64,000 bases of DNA, from positions 8,605,074 through 8,669,073 of the forward strand of contig JAHLJT010009355.1 in NCBI GenBank assembly GCA_031308135.1, in the 5' to 3' direction. The stretch's first letter is position 1. Every line of letters begins with the position of its first letter. Positions 33,123-44,000 of the stretch are shown one piece after another. This stretch comes from Acheta domesticus (lineage: Eukaryota > Arthropoda > Insecta > Orthoptera > Gryllidae). The translations under genes and the position numbers were made by a program. The notes beneath the pieces are model-generated. The model was not told the DNA's origin and did not search any database. It saw nothing but the letters and a program-made list of their open reading frames with translations.

Positions 33123-33849
33123 GGCTTTCTTTTTAACAGATTCCAGTTCAGGGCTTCTTTTTTCATGTTCATTATGTTCCAGCTCTAATATTTCCAAATT
33201 TGTTCAATAAAATTACAATCCTAAACACAATAAATGAATTGTTATAGCACCTTCGACGTAGGAGTATGCATGTGACAAGTGCTATGTTTTTCCAAAAACT
33301 CTACTTGTCACTGTTCTTTCTGTCCATTGTATGATGTTCAGCGTTTAAATTACAAATGGTGGATGGGTAGAGAATACTTCCGAATAAGTTTGGTACACAA
33401 TTATTAAATAGATTTAACAAGGTGAAGCGTTACACCATTTTCTAGAAGAATGTGCATCGTAAATTTCAATTCACGAACACGATTTCAAAGCCATAAAACT
33501 ATGTACGATTAACACCGAATAGACGAATTTCGATTAACACCGAATGAAAGAATGAGTATTTGGGCAATATATATTTTTAAATTACAATTAAGAATGTGGA
33601 AAACTAAAATTATAATGATGATTTAAATCTTATATTGTCCTCATTTCATGGCTATGACATTTTATCTTATGTAAATAATTTTGTAGTTTGGAAGTTCAAT
33701 ATCTTTCCTAAGGTGTTTTGATATTCAGAGCGTTTTAACGTATAATAACAAAATACTTATCAAAGAAGAAGAAGAAGAAATAAAAATGAAATTCTGAAGA
33801 TATCTATTTTCTGTAGCTTGAATCAGCGCGCAAATTTGATTCCGTCATC
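33123..33849. other. AT-rich noncoding DNA
   Basis: Contains a short GAA run near 33765-33780. Nothing else recognised. Confidence 0.5.
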
Positions 33850-34059
33850 GCGTGGGTACACGTTCTCATTCCCCACCCTTACGTCCCTGGCAGTCAGCGC
33901 GCAACCTGCCGCCGCCCTCGGCCCACATCCCAGTGCGCGGGCGGGCGCGGGCGGCGTCGATCGTAAAGCGAGTGATTGAGGGGCGGCGGGGCGCGCTGCC
34001 TGGCGACGGGACGGGCCCCCGCGGTGAGCTTTTCCTCCGCCCCACCCTCACCTCCGCCC
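33850..34059. other. CpG-rich flank of the 34-kb array
   Basis: CpG-rich mixed sequence, apparently unique, with no gene recognised. Confidence 0.4.
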
Positions 34060-34510
34060 TCAGCTCCGCCCTCGCGCTCGCCCTCGCCCTCCCCCCCGCC
34101 CTCGCCACCGCCCTCGCCCCCACCCTTGCCCCCGCCCTCGCCCCGCCCTCGCCCCCGCCCTCGCCCCCGCCCTCGCCCTCGCCCTTGCTCCCGCCCTCGC
34201 CCCCGCCCTCGCCCCCGCCCTCGCCCCCGCCCTCGCCCCCGCCCTCGCCCCCGCCCTCGCCCCGCCCTCGCCTCTCTCCCGCCCTCACCCTCGTCCTCGC
34301 CCTCGCCCCCGCCCCCGCTTTCGCCCCGCCCTCGCCACCGCCCTCGCCCCCGCCCTCGCCCCCGCCCTAGCCCCCGCCCTCGCCCCCGCCCTCGCTCCCG
34401 CCCTCGCCCCCGCCCTCGCTCCCGCCCTCGCCCTCGCCTCGCTCCCGCCCTCGCCCTCGCCCTCGCCTCGCTCCCGCCCTTGCCTCGCCTTCGCCCTCGC
34501 CCCCGCCCCC
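34060..34510. repeat. C-rich minisatellite (GCCCTCGCCCCC, 12-bp dominant unit)
   Basis: GCCCTCGCCCCC repeats with 6-bp variants (GCCCTC, GCCCCC) for about 450 bases. Arg-Pro and Pro/Ser frames on plus and Gly/Arg frames on minus are readings of the repeat. The complementary motif GGGCGAGGGC forms the array at 39.13-39.42 kb, so the two arrays are in opposite orientation. Confidence 0.95.
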
Positions 34511-35122
34511 GGCTGCGGACATTGTGTTGAGAAGTCGCCGTCCTCCTATCCTCTGCCGAACAATTTTGATCTCGTGAGCTTGCTAACAAGGAAATTAGAC
34601 AGAAGAGCAAGTTGGATTGTTGTATTTTTGTGAATTCAGGCGTATACCAAATGTATCGCGCGGTCAACTTTTACTAAGCCGGTCATTGAGAAAAGAGTAT
34701 TATTAAAAGAGTATTATACTTACCTCACCAAAAAGGCACAGCCCAATTCCATGAGTTTCTGCTTTGCTCCTTGGGACTGATTTGTACGTTTTCCGTGGTC
34801 TGCTTAGAATCACATTGATGGATCAGAATTTATCCACTTGTGTCTCTTTTCAAGAAACATTTTCTCGTTCTTTTAGAGCACTGTCAACGTTGAAAACCAC
34901 CGCTTAAAAATTTGTGGAAACAAAACATGAAATCACCTATCACTAACATCTTCTTACTTCGCAGTCTCAACATACACAGTTTCCGCAGATTGAGCTACGT
35001 TCACGTGTATTCGAAGTATTCTCTGGACTAGGGCGAGAACATCTATGCGCGCTACTTATGAATGCAAAATTTTTACTCCCGAAACACCGGATGAACGAAA
35101 CGGGATGGACTTGGGCTATACC
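34511..35122. other. Unique DNA with one member of a dispersed repeat pair (34567-34645)
   Basis: TGAGCTTGCTAACAAGGAAA with flanking ATTAGACAGAAGAGCA at about 34575 matches TGAGCTTGCTAACAAGAAAA with ATTCGACAGAAGAACA at about 35998, in direct orientation. The rest is unremarkable. Confidence 0.5.
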
Positions 35123-35228
35123 CAGTGGCGTAGCCAGGTAATTTTTTCTGGGTAGCCTCTAGAGCTGATTTACTTTTATTTATTGCAATATCTCAAAATG
35201 AGAATTATTGTCTAATGTCTCGCAGTTC

Positions 35229-35271
<43 letters not shown>

Positions 35272-35853
35272 TTATTTTGGTCTCACACAGATACCACGCA
35301 AACAATATCAAAGCAAGGTAACACTGACATTTAAAATCTACAAAACAAATTAAGGCATTCTAACACATTAACATAAAATAACATTTTTCCCAAATAATAA
35401 TAAAATTCTAGTAGTCCACTGTTTGTTGTCACCTCTTTCTAAGTCTTCGGTTTCAACAAGAGGTCAGTCGTTCCGGTAAACTGAGTTTGTGTGTGTTGCG
35501 CGCCTGTTGTATTCGTGTTGGTGTGTGGGCCCGCCACACACCACGAACGAACTCGAGGATTCCCGAAGGCTAGCCTTCGGCTCGCTGTAGCCGACTGTAG
35601 AAACAGCGTATCTGCGTCCCGCGAGCACACGAACTGCGCATGCATTGTAGGCTCTGAATGCTCGAGCCTTCCTCCATGACAGGTAAGATCGCGGGTAATT
35701 AAGCGGGAAGTTCAAGACGCAAAACCTACGTGAAACGTGGTGAATTGAAAAATTATCAATAAGCACATTACGAAGTAATGAGTACGGTTTTTGTTTTTCA
35801 TTAAATGTTTGGGTAGATTCCGCCTTGCAGCCCAATAGGTAGCTACGCCACTG
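35123..35853. mobile_element. hAT-type element with CAGTGGCGTAGC ends, 731 bp, perfect TSD
   Basis: The left end CAGTGGCGTAGCCAGG and the reverse-complemented right end CAGTGGCGTAGCTACC are inverted repeats. Exact 8-bp direct repeats GCTATACC flank it (35115-35122 and 35854-35861). CAGTGGCGTAGC termini with 8-bp duplications are well known for hAT elements in animals. It contains an (ATT)n run at 35230-35271. The minus-strand frame 35464-35835 (123 codons) shows no transposase motif, so the element is non-autonomous. Confidence 0.92.
35230..35271. repeat. (ATT)n microsatellite within the hAT element
   Basis: About 13 consecutive ATT units. Confidence 0.95.
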
Positions 35854-37385
35854 GCTATACCTTCTCAGGCAACGAAAAGTGAAACGGGATTAGCTGAGAA
35901 AAGAGGGCGAGGGGAAACTCAACGCGGGATGCAGTCGGGCGATTCCAACTGGATGTCATCGTGTTGTCCCCTGCCAGAGAAACTTGATCGCATGGTCTGA
36001 GCTTGCTAACAAGAAAATTCGACAGAAGAACAGGTGAATTGTATTTTGTGTATTCATGCTTGGTCAAGAGCTAGTAGTTCACGACACGCCTTTCTACAAC
36101 GGAAGCCTCGATCATTTTTTAAATTGTGGAATATTTATACTTTGTTATATTTTCTGCTATTCTCTTCTCTGAGAGAAAAAATCATTCTGCTTAATTTGTA
36201 TTCGACTCTTCAATCATAAATTAAGAGACACTTTTTGATATATTCCAGCACGTTTTAAGAATTAATGAATACTACTTTTTGTTTCCAAGCTATTTCGTGT
36301 CTGTGCTATCGAACGAAGCTCTGGCGAAACATTGAAACCATTTTCCATTGACGTTTATACGTAGCACAACGTTGCAAATTCAGTACAATTTGTTTTAAAT
36401 TTAAATTTGTTTCTAACACTCTTCGTTTTGGAGATTGAAAACTTTTCGTGTATTACACATATGTAGTGGTGACTTGATACCTCTACTCATGAAAACACAT
36501 CTTCGATTTCCTTGAATATAAGTTCAGTTAAAACGCGTGATCATTGTTCATTTCCATGTTAAGGAAGGTTTTCCGCAACTATTGACAGGCGCCAAGTAAT
36601 TGCTCACTAGGAAGACAAATATTTAAAATCTCGAAATATAGAATATTGTTAAAGTATATAGTTATTGAATATTGTTAAAGACACGGTTTTTTGTTACTAG
36701 TTATATGCCTGACTATTCTGTTATATGCATGATTGATTTATTTCAGTAAAATAAATCGTGTGTCGTATTAACAAAATAATATAAATATACAATAAATATA
36801 TAATGTGCACAAAAATCTTGAAACACTTTGGTCTTTAAATATCTTTGTGTACAAAAACAATTTAATTGTTCTTTGTGAATGCAAAACTGGATTGTAAACA
36901 GGATTCTTTTTTGAACCATTATCACCGTAATTTTGCGTTGTGCAGTGACAACAATAAACATAAATATTTCCAACTTCACTCCCGGTAAATAAATATCTAT
37001 TTCATCTAAGCGTTGGGAATTATCTCTTCCTAGATGTTATGTTCTTAAAAACAAACGAGCATATATAATGACATGTTAATTTGAATCGACTTGTTGAAGT
37101 AAATTTAAAAAGAAGATAGTTCCCTTATATTTCCTTAATATTTCTGCTTCCAGTCTATAGTATTATTCATAACTGATGTTTTATGCGTACATGTCGTGTC
37201 TAGTCATCATCATTTCATTCTTAATCATCTCTTCTCAGCATAAAAGAAGTTATACACCAGTTGTACGTAAATGTAATATTCTCTAATGAATTTAATAGAT
37301 GGAATGATTTCAGGTAATTTCATATTTACTGACTAATGCCACCTAGCGTAAATTATATTTGAATATTCTAGATGTACACACATCG
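35854..37385. other. AT-rich noncoding DNA with the second member of a dispersed repeat pair (35981-36062)
   Basis: Apart from the right target duplication of the hAT element and the repeat near 35998, nothing is recognised. Frames below 80 codons have no motifs. Confidence 0.5.
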
Positions 37386-38999
37386 AGTTGGGGTTCTAAA
37401 AGCGCCCAGCAATTCGTGTAGCTCCAATTCTTCCATAAATGGAAAGTTCATTACGTTTTTTAATGTTTAACAGGCCCCGATGTGTGCAAATTTTCAATGT
37501 CGCGTTTTGGGCCAACGTTATGAATTCGCCGTCCCCACTTAAATATTTCACAACACACCCTGCATATCAGCACTTATTAGAGAAATTAAACACAAGCGCA
37601 ATCTATATGTAAATAATAAATTTCGTAGGACAGCGGCAGCGTTCATAAACAGAAAGCAAATGCCGCGAATCACTTTTTGAAAGCGCATCATCGGCAACGA
37701 GCTCGTTTTTAATTCCTCTTTGTTTTTGGGAATAAAAAAGCGGCTCTAATTATCGTGTTGCATATGGGTTGCAAGATCAACTAATCACCGTAATGAATTT
37801 CAGGTTTATAACGATCCCGTGGATCGTGCGCCGGATTTGTGGCGAGTGGCAAATCATTTCCACGGCCCCCTCTGCACGCTGCGGCGAAGCGTTAGCGACA
37901 GAACAGGCAGTAAATTGCGCCGTTCTTATTGGGCGCGCGTCATCGGTTATCATTTTTCATTCGTAAATCCATGGAAAAAACAAAAACTGGCGAGCACTCA
38001 CTCACTGTGTCGGTCCTGCGGTTTCGCGCGCACTGCTCAATGTATCAATCAACTTTGTCGATGGAGTAAATAACAGATGCAATATGAAGGAAGACAAAAT
38101 GTAGCCCGACCCTCACTCCGATAAATCAATTTGCATTGCGTTGGGGGCGACATCCCGCCCTCGTCACGAGCTCGCCGCCCGGTTTAAACAAATGACGGGC
38201 GATTCCGCGCACCCCCGTCGCTCGCCCCCGGGCTGCCCCCGCGATCGCCTCTCTCTCTCCACCCGGCAGAGGGCAGCAGCGGCGGCGGCGGCGCCATCGG
38301 AAACAAATGAAGTGCGATATCCTCTCGAAAACGAGAGCTGCGCGCCAAACAAACACGCATCGCTCATTGCATTGTTGTAACGCCGGACGCCTGCGTCGGA
38401 GAGAGCGAGGAATCGGGCGGACAGGAGGTGTTGGAAAGGGGGCGGGGCCGAGCGAGCAATTTGTTACAATAAAACGACGTCGCCGCCCGCGGACCTTACG
38501 GCGACGGGAAATGGCGGGCATTACCCACGACCGACAGCCGGCGTTCGGCATCGGCTGAATATCGGTGATACTCCGTTCTGGATGGGAAAATAACGACCGG
38601 CAGTCCCCCGAAAACAAATGTTGTTTGGGTAGTAATTTATATCTTGAGTTGTAGAATCATTGCTTTCGTCGTCCCCTTTAACCCCTACGTGTCGTGATGT
38701 GTGCTCGCGTTACCTTTTCCAAAGTCGTTCCCGAACTTACAGAAACTCCGATGTTGTTAGTGCCATATTTCACCGGCGAGCGCCCGAAGAAATCGGCGGA
38801 AAAGTGGGGTTATCGCGGTAGGTACGTGGCAACTGCCATCGCCGCACAGCGATCTCGCCGGTTGAGCGCTCTACGGCCACGCCAGGGAGGGTTACTTTGC
38901 GCAATTATTAGACTGCATAAACAGGGCGAATGTCCCCGCCGCGGCGTCGCAATGGAAACTAACATAAAACTATAGATAGAGATCTCAAGAAAACCAACG
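37386..38999. other. Complex CpG-rich unique DNA, possibly conserved noncoding
   Basis: About 37620-38960 is non-repetitive, moderately GC-rich and CpG-bearing, unlike the AT-rich flanks. It contains homeodomain-like words (CTCTAATTATCG near 37745), GATCCCGTGGATC (37812-37824, a near-palindrome) and a CTCF-like match at 38263. Frames up to 163 codons overlap on opposite strands with no domain. I cannot tell conserved regulatory DNA from a decayed island. Confidence 0.35.
38263..38277 (+). promoter_or_regulatory. CTCF-like site
   Basis: CCGGCAGAGGGCAGC agrees with CCASYAGRKGGCRSY at 14 of 15 positions. It is immediately followed by a short CGG tract. This is a motif match only, and GC-rich context raises the chance expectation. 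Confidence 0.3.
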
Positions 39000-39029
39000 G
39001 GGCGCATTGCGCGGAACGATACAGCGGTG

Positions 39030-39129
39030 GGGCGGGGCCACGGTGGCGGCGGCGGCTGTGGTGGTGATGGTGGTGGCGGTGACGGCGGCGGTGTCGGTGG
39101 TAGTGGTAGTTGTGGTGGTGATAGCGGCG
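39030..39129. repeat. GGTGGC/GGTGGT trinucleotide-rich tract
   Basis: Imperfect GGTGGCGGC and GGTAGTGGT steps lead into the 39.13-kb array. No gene. Confidence 0.8.
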
Positions 39130-39424
39130 GCGGCGGCAGTGGCGAGGGCGGGTTCGAGGGCCAGGGCGGGTTCGAGGGCGAGGGCGGGTTCGAAGGCGAG
39201 AGCGGGATTGAGGGAGAAGACGGGTTCGAGGGCGGGTTCGAGGGCGAGGGCGGGTTCGAGGGAGAAGACGGGTTCGAGGGCGAGGGCGGGTTCGAGGGCG
39301 AGGGTGGGTTCGAAGGCGAGAGCGCGATTGAGGGCGAGGGCGGGGTCGAGGGCGGGTTCGAGGGCGAGGGCGAATTCGAGGGCGAGGGCGGGTTCGAGGG
39401 CGAGGACGGGTTCGAGGGCTAGGG
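39130..39424. repeat. GGCGAGGGCGGGTTCGAG minisatellite (18-bp unit with 12/15-bp variants)
   Basis: The 18-bp unit repeats with GAAGAC, GAGAGC and GGGTTCGAG variants. Unit lengths are multiples of three, so a Gly/Glu/Phe frame stays open on plus (39027-39422). It shares the GGGCGAGGGC core with the 34-kb array in reverse orientation. Confidence 0.95.
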
Positions 39425-39620
39425 CGGGAGTGAAGGCGGGGGCAGAGGCGGGGCAGGGGTGGGAGCAGGGGCAGGGGCGAGAGCGGGGGTTGAGGGCGGG
39501 GGCGCGGGCGGGGGCGCGGGCGGGGGCGCGGGCGGGGGCGCGGGCGGGGGAGCGGGGGGGGCGATGGCGGTGGCAAGGGCGGGGGCTAGGGCGAGGGCGA
39601 GTGTGGCTACAAGGGCGGGT
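39425..39620. repeat. G-rich continuation with (GGGGGCGCGGGC)n at 39495-39552
   Basis: About five copies of a perfect 12-bp unit sit inside degenerate GGGGC-rich sequence. Strong quadruplex potential on the plus strand. Confidence 0.9.
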
Positions 39621-41510
39621 TCGAGGGCGAGGGCGGCGGCGGAGGGTCGTAGTGATAGTCGTGGTGACGGCAGTGGCGGCGGCCGCGGCGACGGGAAGTG
39701 GCTCGAAAACCTAGCGCAGAACCCCGCCCGTATCTTCGCATCAGGCCAAGCCCAGAAGTCGCGGCAGCCAGTCCGTTCGTACAAATTCAAATTAAGAGCG
39801 CATTCTCGCAGACATGGCCGTGTCACGCACAAGAACACTAATACTCGACGGCGACGACCCGAACCAGATCGTATCGCGAACGGAACACACGGCAGAAACA
39901 CATAAGAACTTTATCAAACCTTCCCCTTCCCCACGGAACTGCCTTTTCTTAACGCGGTCTCTTATAATGTCGTCCCGCGTTTGTTAGGCAAATATCGGAA
40001 CGAGCATTTGGAAAGTTTCGAATTATAAAGTTGTGAGGGGGAACTCGTGTACACACAAATACACGTCAGTGCGGAAATCGATAGAGATAAATAGGAGCGT
40101 CGGGCGGCATTGCGAGGGAAACAGCTGCCGGCGGGCGCGCGATGTCTCTCCGGCCGTCAGCGCTTCGTTACTGACGTGGCTCCGCCGGGGCCCGGCGCAT
40201 AATCTATGAATACTTAAGATGCCCGCCATTAAAAATACCACCAAAACAACATCACATTTTCTATGAATATCTGAAGGAACAGTTGCAACCAGAAACGCAT
40301 AATATATTCTATGAATTTCTAAGCAACAATTAAAACAAAAATACTCGGCTTTCTCAAAAAAAAGAGAAAGTCGACCAACTCGGGTATCACCGCGTTTCCC
40401 TATGAATATCAGCGCGACGTTTGTAATCAAATAAACATGACGCGCTGGGCTTATCTTAATTAGGCGCGGGGCGTGGGGGCGCGAGGGGCGGGGCGCGGGG
40501 GGAGGAATCAGTCGCGAGAACGGGTCGGAGGCGCGGGAGAGGTCGAGGGGGGGAGGGGGATCAAGACGAGCTGTCGGCCCTCGTTGCCCTTGTTAACGGT
40601 TTATGACAGTTTGCATATGTGTGCTTTGTGGGTTATGTGGTAATCAAGTAGACGAATGAATAACAGTGTTAGTGAACCTGTTATTAAAATGAACGTGACA
40701 ATCTACCAGCTGAGTGAAATTTCGCAAGGAAAAAATTATATGTTAAGCAATTTATGAAATAATGCTTATCTTTCTTGTACGTTTCCTCTCCTTGAATTAC
40801 CGGTAATTGTAATCGATAGGCATCAAGTGACATTGTAATAGTTTTCATAATCATATGTATCACAACTTTTATACATTAAATTTCATACATATCAATCCCT
40901 CTTAAAATACTCAGATCTATCACCAAACAAATGATGCAAATATTGACAATGCTTTTGTAAGTATTTTTGAGGTGTGTCGGGCAACCCTTACAATATGTTT
41001 TCTGAAAGAGCATGTCTAGGGTCTACGCTCTCACGCTAGGATTCGATATGATATTCCATAGCCGAAATTTCTAAAGAAATATCAGGCTGAAAGTGACATT
41101 TCTATGTATACATTTGTAAGAAAGTTTTAACTCTAAATGTGTCAACATAATGAAGAACGTCATTCAGAATATTGAAATCAGTGCAGCTGAGAGAAAAAAA
41201 ATTTGAATATGTAGATACAGAACAAAGGTTAAACGAAGCTTGATCAATTTTCTCCCAATTAAATTGAAGATAAGTGTATTTATTGATTAAATTGAGAGTA
41301 ATGGTGCCACTCGAAAATATAAAACTGCTGATTTTCCAAAATAATTCATGGCTTATATTCATTGACATTCTGGCATTTTATATCAAAGGTCTGGAATAGA
41401 GCGATCCAAATGTTTCCTGGTTCTCTCTGAATTACGTGTCTGTATTTTTTCCTATTCCATTGTTCACTTGCGGATTTCTAGTTACCAGTTTGACTATTTA
41501 ATTTATGTTG
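39621..41510. other. Mixed unique DNA, AT-rich after 40640
   Basis: 39620-39900 and 40430-40600 are CpG-rich. Between 40200 and 40410 the word CTATGAAT recurs four times (see findings). 40640-41510 is AT-rich with nothing recognised. Frames have no domains. Confidence 0.45.
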
Positions 41511-41633
41511 TTCTACTTCTACTTTAACCTCACTACTTAGGTCATTCTGAAAAGTTTTGGTCAACCGTGATAAAATCTACAATATTCATTACATTTCTAA
41601 AATAAAAGATTGAAATTACTAGCAAATGTCCCC
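41511..41633. repeat. Dispersed repeat, copy 1 (pair with 42624-42741)
   Basis: TTCTACTTCTACTTTAACCTCACTACT followed by GGTCAACCGTGATAAAATCTA and AATATTCATTACATTTCTAAAA through AAATGTCCCC matches the segment at 42624 in direct orientation. The minus-strand reading GHLLVISIF(Y/C)FRN is shared. Ends are not TG/CA, so an LTR is unlikely. Confidence 0.85.
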
Positions 41634-41994
41634 TAACGAATGCATCGCTCCCATTTTTTAAGAGGTTTCTAACGGCTGTTGCAGTGCAAGCATTGCATTC
41701 TGTTTCGAGTAGCACGTCACCAGTCGTGGGCAACACCTTGGATTTCTTAGGTAGATGAAAATCGCCGACTACGTAAGGCCTTCTTCATATTGTGGGAAAA
41801 TGCATAGTGCGAAGGGGTCAAAACTGGGGGATGTGTAGGGTGTTATAAAAAAAACTAAATAGTAGCAATGTAACTTAGTTATATACAGTAATTCAAAATG
41901 GGCGCACCTGCAGCTGTCTACACGCACCCCCTAACTAGAGGGTAGAGCGAGTCTCTGGTAGTGACGACTCCTGGCGTATATTAAGGTGGCTCCA
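41634..41994. other. Unique noncoding DNA up to the TTAA MITE
   Basis: No gene or repeat recognised apart from the left TTAA at 41991-41994. Confidence 0.5.
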
Positions 41995-42228
41995 CAGATT
42001 CGGCATTCGCCGAGCAGCGAGCTACTGCTCGCCCGATCCCGACCAGCTGATGTGTTCGGAAAATATTCGCTCCCTTTGATGTGACCAAAAGACCGACACG
42101 CGGAGTGTAGGGTACGGCGAGCGCCGAATGTTCGTCACTCGGCAAATAGCAAGCGACCCATCCACCCTACTCGGGATTCGGCGAGCGGTTGCTCGCTGAT
42201 CGCCGAATAGCGAACGTGAGGAGCCGCC
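41995..42228. mobile_element. TTAA-flanked MITE, 234 bp
   Basis: The left end GGTGGCTCCACAGATTCGGC and the right end in reverse complement, GGCGGCTCCTCACGTTCGC, are imperfect inverted repeats. Both are bordered by TTAA (41991-41994 and 42229-42232). Subterminal sequence repeats CGGCGAGCGG/CGAGCAGCGAGC words in inverted arrangement, so the whole element can fold back. TTAA targets are typical of piggyBac-like elements, but the terminal bases are not the usual CCC, so the superfamily is uncertain. Confidence 0.8.
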
Positions 42229-42623
42229 TTAAGGGACGACAGGCGACGGAGCAGGGGGATTGCATTGAGAGAGCCCCGTGTTATAAGTGTCTATTATTGT
42301 GATTGTGACTACGCTGACCGTGTCTCGTTATATTGTTGGTTCTAATTGAATATTGGTTACTTTGGATTGTACTGGTAAGTCTCCTGGCGACGACGACCGT
42401 GCTTGTTTTTTTAGAGATCATCTGCTAAACACGGTTGTGAGCATTGAATTGGTACGATTTGGAATTTGGCTTGTAAGAAGTGAATAGTAAACTTTTGTTG
42501 TTGATTTACATGTTGATTTTCAACACAATTTTGATGTTGATTTGTTGGTGTATTTTTCTGGAGATGACAGCAACAAATAGTAAATAAGTAAATAGAACAT
42601 CACTCCCAAAATGGTTTATATCA
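42229..42623. other. Unique noncoding DNA
   Basis: Contains local TTGATTT/TGTTGATTT repetition near 42500-42555. Nothing else recognised. Confidence 0.5.
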
Positions 42624-42741
42624 TTCTACTCCCACTTTAACCTCACTACTCATTCGGAAATGTTTTGGTCAACCGTGATAAAATCTAGAATATTCATTAC
42701 ATTTCTAAAACAAAAGATTGAAATTACAAGTAAATGTCCCC
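42624..42741. repeat. Dispersed repeat, copy 2 (pair with 41511-41633)
   Basis: Matches copy 1 over its length with a few substitutions and a 6-base gap before ATTC(T/G)GAAA. The offset between the pair is about 1.11 kb. No target duplication was found around the pair as a whole. Confidence 0.85.
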
Positions 42742-43230
42742 ATGATTTCCCACTGATGATTCCCAACCACGGTTTCCTTCCTCGCCCTCCGTGGATGCCC
42801 AGGGGGCCGAGAGCGGCCTGGGCCCGCTCCACCTGTCCGCCGCCAGTGGCGTCCACTCCCCCCCCCCCGCCGCCCTCCATTGTCGCTCCCGGCGGGGCTT
42901 CCCCGGCGCGGAGCCGCGGGGCCGAGCCGCGGGGCGCGCGGCGATCGGGGCCCGTCGGGTACCTGCCGGCGCGCGCGCGACCCGCCGACCGTCAATGATT
43001 GATCGGAGCGGGACAGACTCCGCGGGGAGGCCGCGCCGCGCCCGCAGATCCGCAGTTAAGACATCGCGGCTGCGCGCAATAGAGAGCTCAGGTGGCTGTC
43101 GGGAGGTGGCTGTGCGGGGAGATGGATGCTGGGGATTCGGTGGCTGGGGAGGTTGCGGCGGACGCGAAGGTTAAGTAGCGAGCGCGGAGGGAGGCGAAGG
43201 CGAGACGAGGTTGAAGGGGAGGTGAAAGGA
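42742..43230. other. CpG-rich island-like DNA
   Basis: High CpG density (GCGCGCGCGACCCGCCG near 42970) and a C10-type run near 42860. Overlapping frames on both strands have no domain. Confidence 0.4.
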
Positions 43231-43490
43231 GGGTTGGGGGTGGAGGAATGGAGTCCAGTGGGAAGGATGGGATTGAAAGGATAGGAAGGGAGGATTCGGA
43301 ACTATGGGGTCGGATGTGAGACGCTCGTTGAGGAAGGCTCAGACGAGAGGGGTCGGAGGGGTGGAGTCGGACAGATGGAAAGAATCATATGTGAGGATTC
43401 GAAGAGGCGGGTGTCGGAAGGGTGGGGTCGGAAGGGGGAGATTCGGAGGGGTGGAATAGGAATGTTAGGAGGAATCGGATATGAGAATTC
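43231..43490. repeat. Degenerate GGATTCGGA-rich G-rich array
   Basis: GGAGGATTCGGA, GGGGTGGAGTCGGA and related words recur every 13-20 bp, leading into the 92-bp tandem block. Confidence 0.75.
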
Positions 43491-43766
43491 GGAAGGGGTG
43501 ATTTCAAAGGTTGGTAGGATCGGACGGGAGGATTCAGAGGAGTGGGACCCGATGGGTTAGGAGAAATCGGATAGGAGGATTCGGAAGGGGTGATTTCAAA
43601 GGTTGGTAGGATCGGACGGGAGGATTCAGAGGAGTGGGACCCGATGGGTTAGGAGAAATCGGATAGGAGGATTCGGAAGGGGTGATTTCAAAGGTTGGTA
43701 GGATCGGATGGGAGGATTCAGAGGGGAGGGGCCGGCGGGTTAGGAGGGATCGGATGGGAGGATTCG
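43491..43766. repeat. 92-bp tandem repeat, 3 copies
   Basis: GGAAGGGGTGATTTCAAAGG starts at 43491, 43583 and 43675, an exact 92-bp step. The first two copies are nearly identical and the third diverges in its second half. Each unit is itself built of GATTCGGA/GATCGGA words. Frames across it on both strands are repeat readings. Confidence 0.95.
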
Positions 43767-44000
43767 TTGGATGGCACCAGATGGGAGAGTCGGAAGGGTG
43801 GGGTCGGACGGATGGAAAGGATCGAATGAGAGGATTCGAAGAGGTGGAGTCGGATAGAGGCGATCCAGAGGGGTGGAATGGACGTATTGGGAGGGTTCTG
43901 AGGGATGTGTTCGGAAGTGAGGGTCCGGAGGGGCGGGGATGTGTGGGCGGGGTGGGAGAGACGTCGAGGACTTTGGAAGCTGCGGGGTGGAGATGACGGA
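43767..44000. repeat. Degenerate continuation of the GGATTCGGA array
   Basis: Words GGATCGGATGGGAGG, GTCGGACGGATGG and GATTCGAAGAGG continue at irregular spacing. No gene. Confidence 0.75.

Noticed and set aside
33852..34667. Arg-Pro and Gly-Arg frames of up to 257 codons
   Set aside because: Produced by the 12-bp GCCCTCGCCCCC array.
37819..38617. 84-163-codon frames in CpG-rich DNA
   Set aside because: Frames overlap on opposite strands with no domain. More likely noncoding CpG-rich sequence.
38830..38885. tRNA-like stretch (GAGATCGCTG and GAGCGCTC words, minus strand)
   Set aside because: It shares only about 10 bases with the SINE head and has no B-box or cloverleaf that I can fold.
41511..42741. 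Repeat pair as LTRs of a miniature LTR retrotransposon
   Set aside because: No TG...CA ends, no primer-binding site or polypurine tract, and no target duplication around the pair.
43491..43766. Regular 92-bp array as a CRISPR-like array
   Set aside because: The whole unit is repeated with no unique spacers. Animal genome, no cas genes; an ordinary minisatellite.
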